In this document: in pieces, positions 9,292 to 18,574 of the stretch | How positions within the stretch are numbered: the stretch's first letter is position 1 | Layout: the number at the start of each line of letters is the position of its first letter | Source of the DNA: Cyclobacterium salsum | Lineage (GTDB): Bacteria; Bacteroidota; Bacteroidia; Cytophagales; Cyclobacteriaceae | Reading direction: 5' to 3' | Assembly: GCF_010119245.1 (NCBI RefSeq) | Contig: NZ_WNKG01000013.1 | Location: 62,001 to 126,000 of the forward strand | Length of the DNA stretch: 64,000 bases | The notes under the pieces: model-generated | Seen by the model: only the letters and a program-made list of their open reading frames with translations | Told to the model about the DNA's origin: nothing | The model's database searches: none | Made by a program: the position numbers and the translations under genes

Positions 9292-12072
9292 TTAGTTACC
9301 CATCATCTGAGATGCAGATCCTGAGGCACCAAAACTCCGGATATTATAGGTAAGGGTCATCATAAAAAACTGCTGCACCACCTGCGTCCGGGTATCCTCT
9401 ACATACACATCGGTTACATTTCTATCGATACTGGTATTTTGATTGAGCAAATCAAATAGGGTCATTTTAAGTTCAAATTGTTCCGTTGGTGGGAAGCGGT
9501 ACCCGAGATCGGCGTTCATCAGCCAAATAGATTGGTCAAACTCCTCTCCCAGACCTTTGTATAGTTGATTGTTCACATTGGTACTGAAGAAAAAGCCTCC
9601 GGCGAAATTCCAATATAAATCCAGCCGCGTACTTTGCGTGTAATAGTTGTTGTTGAGATTTTCCTGCAAACTGCTGCGGACAACATTGTAATTCCCTCGG
9701 GTGGAAAGGTTGAAATCCAGATGTTCTCCTAAATTACTACTAATCCCGATTCCAGGTCCGACATACATATTCCGGTTGTAGTTGGTTTGTTCATTAATCA
9801 GCCCGGGCCGATTGGTAATGCCAGCTCTGGCACTTAGATTCAGATTGCTTTGCATAAAATTGAGTGGAAATCCAAATGAAAAATAGCTTCGCAAATCCCA
9901 ATACTGGTCCAGGTTTTCCGGCCGATTCAGTTGGCCGCCCTGCCGAAGCAGCACGTCTCCCTGAATAAGGGTATCCCGACTGGCTATGTAGGTCGCATTT
10001 CCAAGGTAATTACTCGTTATACGCCCTCCCATATACATGAAAAATGACTTATTGGTTTCCGGATTGATTTTACGGATCCGGGTAAACAGCCTATGTTCGT
10101 ATTCCTGATCCAAATTCGGGTTACCGGTAGATATTTGGATGGGGTTACTATTATCAATAACATCCTGTAGCTGTCTAACGGATGGAGCATCGGTATCCCC
10201 GCGGTAGTAAATCCGGATGTTGGTGTTTTCATTCGGGTCGTAAATAAATACCATTCGGGGTACAAAGTTCCGGAAGGTACGGTTCGTATTTTCAAATCCG
10301 GGAAAAACCCGGTCACTATCCAAAATTGAAATTTGGTAGTCGAATGAAGAAAAAATCCGGATCTTATCCTTATTGTACCGGTATCCCAAACCGATCTCGT
10401 GTTGCAGATAGGTGTTTTCGAACTCATTGGACAGGGTCGAGTCCAGCTCGAAAAGAGTGGATTCCATTTCTCGCTGGGAAACTTCCTGCAAGGTGTTGCC
10501 CAGGTCATTTCCGACCTCGTATTCCAGCCTTGCCTGTGAATGATCTCCGATAGGCTCACTGTATTCGATTTCAAATTCGTAGTTAAAGGAACTGGATTCG
10601 CTAAGGGAATTTTGAATCAAACTATCCAAATTTTGAGTCTGAAAATCACGGTTGACAGATACCAGTCGGGAATCCCGATTGTCATTATCCATACGGGTAT
10701 CAAACTTTGCTGAAAGCGTACGTCCTTCTTTATTAAATTTATACCGATAGGTAAAATCACTTAAAAACCGAAACGATTCATTGTTTCCCGAGGTGGTGTT
10801 TTCTGTCTCGTTTATGGGAGTGCTGGGATTAAACAAATTTTGAGCCGATAGCAGGCTATACGCACTTCCTTTTTCATACCTTACACGAGGCCTCCAAATG
10901 ATAGCATGCTTTTCAGACATGTCGTAATCCAGTCGAAGGTCCAGGCGGTGATTCTGGTTGTTATTTTCGCTATTTCTGATTTCATCGTAAAGTTGCAAGC
11001 TATCACTGGGAAGAATATACTCCCGGGAGGAATTACGGTTCAGGAAATTCTTACTTTCATTGAAAAAATAACTCCCGGTAATTTTGGCCCTTCCTTCGTC
11101 AAATTTATCAGTGAAGTTTAATCCAACGGCATTGGTATGGGTAATGCCTGGCCGTTCCCGGGTGGTAAGGGGGTTTCCTCTACGACCTCTTCCACCGCGA
11201 CGGTTATCATCACCTCCAAAGGCTCCCGACAAGTCATCGGCCGAAAAGTTTTGCTGGTTGATATTATTACTCAATCCAAGGGCAGTAATACGTTGCGCTT
11301 CATTGAAAAAATTCACGCTTCCACCTACCAGGTAATTGTCATCCGTACCATACCCGGCAAACACACGACCAAATGTGCCGCCTCGTTTTTCTTTTTTGGT
11401 GATAATATTGATGGTTTTAATGGTTTCCCCATCGTCAAAACCGGTTAGCTGGGCCTGATCGCTGAGTTGATCTAAAAATTCTATCCGGTCGATTACTTCT
11501 ACGGGTATATTCTGCATGGCCATAGCTGGGTCATCCCCGAAAAACGGCTCTCCATCTACCAAAACACGACCTACGGTCTCCCCCTGTACCTCAATGGTAC
11601 CTCCCTGCATGACCACTCCCGGCATTTTCCGAATCAATTCGCCAGCACTGGCCTGGCCTCTTGTCTGGTAAGCAGCCGCATTCATGGATACCGTGTCTCC
11701 TTTCATTTGGCCGGACATGGTCTGGCCTTCCAGCTCGTAGGTTTCCAGCAAACTTCCTTCCTCCACCAATTCAAAGGTACCCAAATTTCTCTTGTTGGTA
11801 TTCTCGACTAGTTCACTCAGGTCCTCATAACCCACAAAACTGATCTTGATTTCCAAGCTGCTTTGCGCCGGTTTATCGAATGCAAAGCGACCATTTTCGT
11901 TCGTGAACGTGGTGCTTAAGGTATCACCCTCGGTGGTTGTTACAAAAACATATGCGCCGGGAAGGGTCTCTTTAGAAGCCTTATCCCGTACCTTTCCACT
12001 AAGAGTCGTCTGAGAATATACAGAACCACCGATTAGTAGAAAAATAAATGATAAATATACAATTTTTAACAT
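9292..12072 (-). CDS. TonB-dependent-receptor-like outer-membrane barrel with carboxypeptidase-like domain
   Basis: Outer-membrane protein of 926 residues. It has a signal peptide (about 1-20), a carboxypeptidase-regulatory-like domain (about 22-105, LSGKVRDKASKETLPGAYV), a plug-like region (about 120-230, MPGVVMQGGTIEVQGETVG), then a large barrel. It belongs with the outer-membrane beta-barrel group common in Bacteroidota and often of unknown substrate, and is distinct from SusC because it has no SusD partner beside it and no STN domain. A Gly/Arg-rich stretch (GGDDNRRGGRGRRGNP) sits near residue 290, possibly an exposed loop. Transport substrate unknown. Confidence 0.88.
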   Translation of the reverse strand: MLKIVYLSFIFLLIGGSVYSQTTLSGKVRDKASKETLPGAYVFVTTTEGDTLSTTFTNENGRFAFDKPAQSSLEIKISFVGYEDLSELVENTNKRNLGTFELVEEGSLLETYELEGQTMSGQMKGDTVSMNAAAYQTRGQASAGELIRKMPGVVMQGGTIEVQGETVGRVLVDGEPFFGDDPAMAMQNIPVEVIDRIEFLDQLSDQAQLTGFDDGETIKTINIITKKEKRGGTFGRVFAGYGTDDNYLVGGSVNFFNEAQRITALGLSNNINQQNFSADDLSGAFGGDDNRRGGRGRRGNPLTTRERPGITHTNAVGLNFTDKFDEGRAKITGSYFFNESKNFLNRNSSREYILPSDSLQLYDEIRNSENNNQNHRLDLRLDYDMSEKHAIIWRPRVRYEKGSAYSLLSAQNLFNPSTPINETENTTSGNNESFRFLSDFTYRYKFNKEGRTLSAKFDTRMDNDNRDSRLVSVNRDFQTQNLDSLIQNSLSESSSFNYEFEIEYSEPIGDHSQARLEYEVGNDLGNTLQEVSQREMESTLFELDSTLSNEFENTYLQHEIGLGYRYNKDKIRIFSSFDYQISILDSDRVFPGFENTNRTFRNFVPRMVFIYDPNENTNIRIYYRGDTDAPSVRQLQDVIDNSNPIQISTGNPNLDQEYEHRLFTRIRKINPETNKSFFMYMGGRITSNYLGNATYIASRDTLIQGDVLLRQGGQLNRPENLDQYWDLRSYFSFGFPLNFMQSNLNLSARAGITNRPGLINEQTNYNRNMYVGPGIGISSNLGEHLDFNLSTRGNYNVVRSSLQENLNNNYYTQSTRLDLYWNFAGGFFFSTNVNNQLYKGLGEEFDQSIWLMNADLGYRFPPTEQFELKMTLFDLLNQNTSIDRNVTDVYVEDTRTQVVQQFFMMTLTYNIRSFGASGSASQMMGN

Positions 12073-12096
12073 GTTGGTTTAGGTAATATTTTACGG

Positions 12097-12108
12097 AAAA
12101 TCGGTTTT
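12097..12108. promoter_or_regulatory. near-palindromic AAAATCGGTTTT box upstream of the barrel gene
   Basis: This is the second copy of the 12-mer found at 8016-8027, placed 25 bases upstream of the barrel gene start in the 152-base gap. It resembles an operator, but the AT-rich context makes this uncertain. Confidence 0.25.
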
Positions 12109-12224
12109 TTCAATAAATATTACTCCTAAAATACGAAAAATTGTAGACAATTAAATTTTTATTCTATTAATGGGGTATATACCGAACGAGTGGACGGTGG
12201 ATGGTTTCTTTTACAAATTCATAC

Positions 12225-13742
12225 CTATTCCTTTATCAAATCCTCTAATGGGATGATCTGAAAAGCCAAATGGACCTGGCTGCTTTCATAAATGATACCG
12301 ATATGATCGCTGTCAATCACGGTTAGACAAGAATACCCGGCACTTTTCTCCTGATCCAACAATACTTGCATGTCCTCCGGCCAGCTGCTTCCCCAATCCA
12401 AACTGGTTTTTATGGTAATATCCTGTCTGGCCTCAGTAGCGGCCGGGTTGGAGAAAAACAATACCTCCTCATTGAATTTGATCAGGCTGGCCATACATAC
12501 TGGCTCAATCAGAGCAGATCTGCTACTGGGATGGGCCGTCCATGTTTTTCCCATGTCCGCTGTGACCGCCACAGAACGGGAACCTCCCCTGTTGTCTCTC
12601 ATATTTAACATCAGCTTTCCATCTGCCAATTCCACCACCTGGGCTTCCGTGGTATTGGATTTGGCACCTGTACCTACCTTCCAGGACGCTCCCCGGTCTT
12701 CACTGTAAATAATGGTACTGTAAGGCATTTTATCTGCGTCCTTATATTGAGCAGCAAAAACCAGGGTGCCATTCTTCATGGTAATGCCCTTTCCCGGGCC
12801 ATTGAAAAAAAGGTTCCAGGAAGGGTCTTTCATCGGTTCTGTGATATTGATGGGTTCAGACCAGGTATTTCCATCATCCTCCGATTTTACCAACATCATC
12901 TGCCCTGTTTCTTCCGGTTTCAGACCCGGACCGGAGCTGTTCCAGGCTGCCGTGTTAGGTTTTCCATGCAACCATAAAGCCACTACCCAGATGGTGCCCG
13001 TCTCTTCATCTACCAATATGGCAGGATCTCCTATCCCATTTTGATCCTGGGGCAAGCCGCCCCACTCACCCATATCCATGATTATTTTCATAGGTTCCCA
13101 GTTTTGACCTCCATCCGTACTCCTACTTAAGCCTACGTCAATATCTCCCTGCAAATCAGCTCCCTGCTCACGACGCACATCATAGACAGCCAAAAGTGTT
13201 CCCGCTTTGCTGGTCGCCAGACCTGGAATCCTGTAAGTATGCACCCCGTCGTCCCCCTTGTTTCTGAGCGATTTTGCCAGCCGATACGGCATCAGGTTTT
13301 CCTGCCCCTGAGGCCTGACACTTTCACCTGCCAAATCCACATAAGCCACCTTTAAATCTATGCTTTCTTTTATATCAGCATCTTTTCCCGTAGTTATGGC
13401 AATTTCGAGTTGCTGATTCCCTGCCGGCAAAACCGTTTCTGCCTCCAACAACCATAGGCCATCTGTAGCTTTGAAAGACCCCATTTTTTCCGGCCCATTA
13501 TCCATCATCCTAAAAAGGGAAATGTCCATTATTTCTATGTCGGAATCCAGGTCCAATCCCATCCCGTTAAAGCTTTTCTCCGTTTTTAAATTCATTTCCA
13601 GCTGGCCTATGGTGGTAGCTTTTCCTGTGATTACCGGAACATAGGTCTGCTTCCAGGCCATGTCTTCTGATAATGGCCAATTTTTTTCGCTGTGGCAGCC
13701 AGACAGTAGAAAAATCAGTAAGCAAATGTTGAGCAGTTTCAT
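12225..13742 (-). CDS. exo-alpha-sialidase (neuraminidase)
   Basis: Secreted or lipid-anchored sialidase of about 505 residues that releases terminal sialic acid from glycans. The start at 13742 is chosen because it gives a lipoprotein signal (LLSGC at residues 13-17); an earlier in-frame start at 13817 would bury that signal behind 25 residues. An N-terminal beta domain precedes the catalytic propeller, which begins with the RIP motif YRIPGLATSKAGTLLAVYD. Asp boxes are visible: STDGGQNW, SEDDGNTW, SEDRGASW, a degenerate TADMGKTW, and SLDWGSSW. It is the last gene of the sialic acid operon, downstream of the transporter fusion. Confidence 0.95.
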   Translation of the reverse strand: MKLLNICLLIFLLSGCHSEKNWPLSEDMAWKQTYVPVITGKATTIGQLEMNLKTEKSFNGMGLDLDSDIEIMDISLFRMMDNGPEKMGSFKATDGLWLLEAETVLPAGNQQLEIAITTGKDADIKESIDLKVAYVDLAGESVRPQGQENLMPYRLAKSLRNKGDDGVHTYRIPGLATSKAGTLLAVYDVRREQGADLQGDIDVGLSRSTDGGQNWEPMKIIMDMGEWGGLPQDQNGIGDPAILVDEETGTIWVVALWLHGKPNTAAWNSSGPGLKPEETGQMMLVKSEDDGNTWSEPINITEPMKDPSWNLFFNGPGKGITMKNGTLVFAAQYKDADKMPYSTIIYSEDRGASWKVGTGAKSNTTEAQVVELADGKLMLNMRDNRGGSRSVAVTADMGKTWTAHPSSRSALIEPVCMASLIKFNEEVLFFSNPAATEARQDITIKTSLDWGSSWPEDMQVLLDQEKSAGYSCLTVIDSDHIGIIYESSQVHLAFQIIPLEDLIKE

Positions 13743-13825
13743 AGTCAATTGATTAATAGTTACATTTTTTCTGTATTGGCCTGTTAGGATTTGCCCTAAC
13801 GACCTCCTTATTATCATTTTTGCCG

Positions 13826-16531
13826 TCAGGCCAATTTCTCTTTTTTCCCTTTACCAATGGTTTTGAGGGTAAGTCCTGCCAGTTTTTCTTTGCTTGGCCT
13901 GGGAAACCATTTACTGGCCAGGTAAGCCAGCACCATGGCACTCACCAAACCGGTCAATGCATAAAGGTGGATGCTCAACTCGGTTTGATACTTGATCACA
14001 ACCTGAATGACCGCACTGCCAGAAATGCCGATCAGCGCTCCCCTTGCATTGGTGCTGGAGGAAAGTATTCCAATCAGAAAGATGCCCCCCAGCCCGCCAG
14101 CAAAAAGGCCGATCAGCATATTGAATTGGTCCCAGAGCGAAGGAATGCCCATATTGGCCATCACCAGAGCAAAACCTGTCCCCAATAAACCAACGATCAC
14201 GGTAATGGACCTGGCAAAAAGGAGGGAATTTTTACCTTCCCCATCTCGGGGGTACCATTGATGGTAAAAGTCGGTGGTCACCACGGTAGCCACCGAATTC
14301 ATGCTGCTGTCCAGGCTGGACATGGCCGCCGCAAAAACAGCCGCAATCAATAAGCCTGACACCCCATTGGGCAATTGGGTAACGATGTACCAGGGGAAAA
14401 TACTGTCGGTATTGGACATGACAGGTGATAATTCCTGGGGATGGCTGAGGTAAAACAAATACAGGGCCGTCCCTATAGAAAAGAAAATCAGGGCTGAGGG
14501 CAATGCCATCAAGGCCCCTGTCACAATACTTTTGGCGGCTGAGGATTCGTCTTTGGTGGTCAGGTACCTTTGTATCACGGTTTGATCACTGCCATATTGT
14601 ACAATATTAGAGGCCAAGCCTCCCAGTAGGATAACCCAAATGGCCGTTCCTGTGAAATCCAGCCGGGTATCAAATAGCTTCATTTTTTGATCCTCCATGA
14701 TAAAGGTAGCTAATTCCTGCCAACTCAAATCAATGCTGAATACCATCAGCACCAAACACATCAGGGCTCCCCCTAACAATACCACTACCTGGATCACATC
14801 TGTCCAAATGACGGCTTCAATTCCCCCCAAGACGGTGTACAAAATACTCAATACTCCCATTAAAAGGATGCAGGCCATGACATCAATGTCGGTAATCACT
14901 GCAAGTGCCAGAGAAGGCAGCAATAATACGATGCCTAACCTTCCCAGCTGCAAGGCGATATAAATCAGGCTTCCCAGCAGGCGAATGGTCTTGTCAAACC
15001 TCATCTCCAGGTATTCATATGCTGAGGTGAGGTTAAGCCGTCTGAAAAAAGGCAAAAACCAAAAAATGATAATGGGAGAAACCATTATGATCGTCATGAG
15101 TAGCCAAAACAATGTCCAGTCAGTGGCAAAGGTTTTGGAAGGGATCGCCATGAAAGTGATGGCACTGAGCTGAGTACCGAAAACGCTGATTCCCGCGGCC
15201 CACCAGGGCACCCTTCCTCCTGCCTTGAAAAAATCTGTAACTGAGGTTTGTTTTTTGGAAATGATAATCCCCATAACCACCAAAATTCCCAGGTATGAAC
15301 CCAGTACTGAATAATTCACCCAGCCAAAACCTTCTTTTTTTGAAAGTTTCATCCCACGGATGGCAGGAGTTCTGATTCCGGGGCTAATTTCTCCCGAAGG
15401 CAGAATAAGTTCCCCGTCCCAAAATACAGCCGTAGTGGTTACCGGGCCCTGGAGCGGCATATCGGCCAGCCGGGACCAGGTGCCTGTCACCGCATGATAG
15501 GCCAATACCCTTTGACTGAAGCCCGGGTGCGCATCCAAAATACCATTTCTTTCTGCTATCAACTGTAAGGAATCTGACCTACTCAAAGTAGCATCCTCCA
15601 GATCAAGAGCAATTTGCTCCAGTTGCCGGTACAATTTTCCTTCATCTCCACCCAACAGCAAGATATGACCCGAACCAAAAGCTGCTGCTGTGCCTGCTGC
15701 CAAAGGAATCGTTTTACCCTGTTCATCTTCGATGTTTCCCAGGCTTACCCATTCTTGATTGACAGGGGAGTAGGACAGAAAATCGTCATAAAAGTAGGCA
15801 GGCGCATCTGTCTGCTTTCTTCTTCCACCGGCTAAAAATATTTTTTGCTCCCTGCCGTCATGCTGCACGGCCATCATCGCATGAGACCGGCCTTGTCCCG
15901 GAATAGGTGGTAATGCTTCCCACACTGCTCCGGCATCATTGATATCAAGTCGGTAAAACCGATCCCATACCTCCTGATTTTCACCTCCTGCCAGGTAAAC
16001 ATAACCTTCGACATAAACCGCTGATGCATTAGCCAGTTCCATCGGAAAAGGAGTCCCTTCTTTCAAAGCAACTTTTTGATTGTTACTATCCCAGGATATC
16101 CACCAGGTGCTGCTTTGGTACCCCTCTTCATTCTCTCCCCCTAAACAGAAAAGCCCCATCGGCGTACTCACCGATGCCCCATAGGCCATGCTTACCGGAA
16201 GCCGTATGTCAATACCCTCCACCCATCTTGCCTCGGCCTTGTCTTTTTCCAGCACGTGAATCCTATCCCAGAATTTTTTCTCCCCTCCATTCCAGGGTTT
16301 TTTATCTGGAAAGTTAGCTCCCCCAGCCAGTATCAATGCCCCGTTGTGAGTACCGGCATACATTCCGGCATATCCCAGGGAAGCACTTTGCTCCGGCCAG
16401 GCCGGCAGCTCCGCTACCATTTCCCAATGATAATCACCATAGGTCTTCGGTACTTCCTGTGCCCAGAGTTGGCTCCACAGAAACGGACACAAGATCAGGC
16501 AAAAAAGAATTGATTTATACACTTTTACCAT
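13826..16531 (-). CDS. Kelch sialic acid mutarotase (NanM-like) fused to SSS-family sodium symporter
   Basis: A single 901-residue frame with two functions. Residues about 1-25 are a signal peptide. About 30-390 form a Kelch propeller like N-acetylneuraminate epimerase (repeats include ALILAGGANFPDKKPWNGG, FCLGGENEEGYQSSTWW, VYLAGGENQEVWDRFYRL). From about residue 395 to the end is a sodium:solute symporter with many membrane segments (for example WWAAGISVFGTQLSAITFM and AAVFAAAMSSLDSSMNS). The propeller would sit in the periplasm and supply the preferred anomer to the attached transporter. It begins 10 bases after the lyase gene. Substrate is inferred from the neighbours; both domain families are clear. 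Confidence 0.93.
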   Translation of the reverse strand: MVKVYKSILFCLILCPFLWSQLWAQEVPKTYGDYHWEMVAELPAWPEQSASLGYAGMYAGTHNGALILAGGANFPDKKPWNGGEKKFWDRIHVLEKDKAEARWVEGIDIRLPVSMAYGASVSTPMGLFCLGGENEEGYQSSTWWISWDSNNQKVALKEGTPFPMELANASAVYVEGYVYLAGGENQEVWDRFYRLDINDAGAVWEALPPIPGQGRSHAMMAVQHDGREQKIFLAGGRRKQTDAPAYFYDDFLSYSPVNQEWVSLGNIEDEQGKTIPLAAGTAAAFGSGHILLLGGDEGKLYRQLEQIALDLEDATLSRSDSLQLIAERNGILDAHPGFSQRVLAYHAVTGTWSRLADMPLQGPVTTTAVFWDGELILPSGEISPGIRTPAIRGMKLSKKEGFGWVNYSVLGSYLGILVVMGIIISKKQTSVTDFFKAGGRVPWWAAGISVFGTQLSAITFMAIPSKTFATDWTLFWLLMTIIMVSPIIIFWFLPFFRRLNLTSAYEYLEMRFDKTIRLLGSLIYIALQLGRLGIVLLLPSLALAVITDIDVMACILLMGVLSILYTVLGGIEAVIWTDVIQVVVLLGGALMCLVLMVFSIDLSWQELATFIMEDQKMKLFDTRLDFTGTAIWVILLGGLASNIVQYGSDQTVIQRYLTTKDESSAAKSIVTGALMALPSALIFFSIGTALYLFYLSHPQELSPVMSNTDSIFPWYIVTQLPNGVSGLLIAAVFAAAMSSLDSSMNSVATVVTTDFYHQWYPRDGEGKNSLLFARSITVIVGLLGTGFALVMANMGIPSLWDQFNMLIGLFAGGLGGIFLIGILSSSTNARGALIGISGSAVIQVVIKYQTELSIHLYALTGLVSAMVLAYLASKWFPRPSKEKLAGLTLKTIGKGKKEKLA

Positions 16532-16541
16532 AGCAGGGTTT

Positions 16542-17471
16542 TCATGAATCTTGGGTATTTAGGTTTGAAAAATCAAAAAATCCCTGTGCCGTCAATTGGG
16601 CTTTCAATGCTTCCAGCATTTCCGGGTCCAGGGTTTTCACTGGAGCCCTGAAATCACCGCAATCGATGCCACAAAGCTTTAATAGGGCCTTTCCAGCAGC
16701 AGGCCCCCCAAATCTTCCATATAAGTTGATAAAATCAATTGACTTTTCCTGAAGTGCCAATGCCTTTTGCATATCTCCCCCATCAAAGGCCTTTTTTATG
16801 CCCTGATAAAGTGGCGCTGCAAAATTATAGGTGCTGCCTACGGCTCCTTTTGCCCCCATGGCCAGTCCGGCTAAAAAGGTCTCATCCCAACCCCAAAGCA
16901 CATCATAGCTGCCATTATTGAAACGCAGGCACTGGTTAAATTCCATCAGGTTATGGTGGGTGTACTTGATACCCGCAAAATTGGGAATCTTATCTGGTAC
17001 AGCCTCCAATAATCCTAACATGGGCAAATCTACTTTGGTGAGCAGCGGAATATGGTAGAAATAAAATGCCAGGTCGGGAGCTGAAGCAGCGATGGGCTGC
17101 ATGTAATCCACCAATTGGGCCACATTACCCGGCCTGAAATAATAGGGCGCCGTGACAGCCACCCCATATAATCCCAAATCCGCCGCTAGTTTACCCAGTA
17201 TGATCGATTCTTTTTGGTTAGTTCCCCCAAGCATGGCCATGACCTTGAAAGCTTCCGTCTGCTCGCTGGCCCAGGCTTGCATTAAAATTTGTTTTTCTTC
17301 CAGGTCCAGAGATGCCCCTTCACCAGTTGTGCCATTGATAAAAACCCCTTTTACGCCATTTTTTTTAAGAGAATGGGCATAGTTGGATAGGATACTCGGG
17401 TTAATTTCCCCCTTTCCATTATAGGGAGCAAAAGTAGCGGCAATCAGCCCTTCAATTTTTTTAAATCTCAT
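16542..17471 (-). CDS. nanA: N-acetylneuraminate lyase (DapA/NanA family)
   Basis: Cytosolic aldolase of 309 residues that splits N-acetylneuraminate into N-acetylmannosamine and pyruvate. The class I aldolase fold is shown by the GTTGEG motif (residues 47-52), the tyrosine of FYHIP (Tyr139) and the Schiff-base lysine in FAGIKYTH (Lys169). Dihydrodipicolinate synthase belongs to the same superfamily, but the operon with a sialidase and a NanM-like transporter fusion favours NanA. It is the first intact gene of that operon. A 12-base-pair hairpin separates it from the susD remnant upstream. Confidence 0.92.
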   Translation of the reverse strand: MRFKKIEGLIAATFAPYNGKGEINPSILSNYAHSLKKNGVKGVFINGTTGEGASLDLEEKQILMQAWASEQTEAFKVMAMLGGTNQKESIILGKLAADLGLYGVAVTAPYYFRPGNVAQLVDYMQPIAASAPDLAFYFYHIPLLTKVDLPMLGLLEAVPDKIPNFAGIKYTHHNLMEFNQCLRFNNGSYDVLWGWDETFLAGLAMGAKGAVGSTYNFAAPLYQGIKKAFDGGDMQKALALQEKSIDFINLYGRFGGPAAGKALLKLCGIDCGDFRAPVKTLDPEMLEALKAQLTAQGFFDFSNLNTQDS

Positions 17472-17486
17472 ATTTTCTATTTTTAA

Positions 17487-17517
17487 ATGGAAGCCAAAGA
17501 TACTATTTGGCTTCCAT
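17487..17517 (-). terminator. strong hairpin between the susD remnant and nanA
   Basis: A perfect 12-base-pair stem (ATGGAAGCCAAA against TTTGGCTTCCAT) with a 7-base loop lies in the 57 bases between the susD remnant stop and the nanA start. On the minus strand it is followed by TTTAAAAATAG, a weak T-run, so it could be a terminator of the old susD or an attenuator of nanA. It may equally have had a role in intergenic mRNA stability. Confidence 0.5.
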
Positions 17518-17528
17518 TCTATTTCCTG

Positions 17529-17876
17529 TCAATTACCGTATCCCGGGTTCTGTTCAATTTTAGCATTCAAACTAATGGTGCCCAGGGATATTGGCCAAAG
17601 CAAAAGGTGGCGCTCATTGCTCCTGCCTTGCAAAGAGGGGACCCGCTCAAATGCCTGGTCAAACCTCACCAGATCAAACCAACGCTTGCCTTCAAACGCC
17701 AACTCCAGCATCCTTTCCTGAAGAATTGCTTCATCGTTGGCCTCCTGGCCTGAATCACTGTATTCAACTGCTGAAAACTGATCGCCAAAGGCCCGCTGTC
17801 TTATCTGGTTGGTTTTAAACCCCGAGCTCCCATTTTTAACAAAATTTAAAATGGAGCCTTTCTTATTTAATATCCA
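17529..17876 (-). pseudogene. 3' remnant of a susD gene upstream of nanA
   Basis: Only the last 115 or so codons of a SusD/RagB gene remain. Reading minus strand, the open frame after a TAA at 17877-17879 contains IRQRAFGDQFSAVEYSDSG, then AILQERMLELAFEGKRWFDL, and ends in KIEQNPGYGN. These are the family's C-terminal landmarks. The signal peptide, lipobox and about 400 residues are missing, and no susC lies upstream. Recognisable homology starts near 17820; the residues before it do not look like SusD. The operon therefore once began with a susC/susD pair for sialylated glycans, most of which has been deleted. Confidence 0.85.
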
Positions 17877-18008
17877 TTAGATCTCTTTTAAAGAAGAAAT
17901 CAGCTTGATGTATTCCATATTAATAATGGCTTTTTATTATTGATATGTTAATAAAACAATTTTTATCGCTTTTAAACGAAGATTAACATGAAAAAAGGAG
18001 TTTAATCA

Positions 18009-18574
18009 TCATGGTGTTAATTCACTTTTATTTATGGTTTTTTCAAATAGGTAGTTACCATCTTCACTTACAAGTCGGAAAGTAACAGCTGGATCTTCCT
18101 TAGAAGGATGATAAGTTGTGATTTCCCAACCCCCAACGGTGAGGACAAGAACCAAAGGCAATCTTAACCTCTTCGTTTGTTCCCAATTCCGGTACGGTAT
18201 TGATCACTTGATCGGTGCTGGGAGAAATAACCTTGTCGTTAACTATTAGCTGATAGGGGTAGCTAGAGGACGATTGTAACCCATCAATCCATATTTCAAC
18301 CGATAAATCCGTTTCATAATTGGAATATATTGGACCAAAAACAACTATTCCATCTTCCTTTTCTATTTTCACTTCAATCTTTGCCGGTTCCAAGACGGGT
18401 CCATACGGTTACTTCCGATTGGGAAACTTCCGTCATTTTGAATCCATTGGTGAAATATACCGGTGCAATTGACCCTTTGAAAGGAACCCTGGCCCAGATG
18501 GCATTGACAGGAGTAAGCAAACTCCCCGCTAGCCATCCGATTTTGCTTAAAAATGAGCGTCTGCTTTCTTCCAT
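18009..18574 (-). pseudogene. degraded PhoD-like alkaline phosphatase gene in three frames
   Basis: Three fragments follow each other on the minus strand in three different frames. Fragment 1 (18574-18374) has a Tat signal (SRRSFLSK) and an N-terminal phosphatase-D-like SQSEVTVWTRL. Fragment 2 (about 18393-18130) has EVKIAFGSCPHRWGLGN, the entry to the metallophosphatase domain. Fragment 3 (about 18128-18009) is a C-terminal piece, ITTYHPSKEDPAVTFRL, ending at a TGA. The whole catalytic domain is missing. The junction of fragments 2 and 3 lies in GGTTGGGAAAT, which reads as sensible protein in both frames, as expected if a deletion occurred between short matching sequences. No product with activity is possible. 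Confidence 0.75.

Noticed and set aside
13742-13817. Longer sialidase start at 13817
   Set aside because: It would add 25 residues before an otherwise good lipoprotein signal; the ATG at 13742 explains the sequence better.
13826-16531. Kelch-symporter fusion as an artefact of a missing stop
   Set aside because: The frame is continuous with coding-like composition throughout and the linker between domains is short; nothing suggests a sequencing error, though it cannot be formally excluded.
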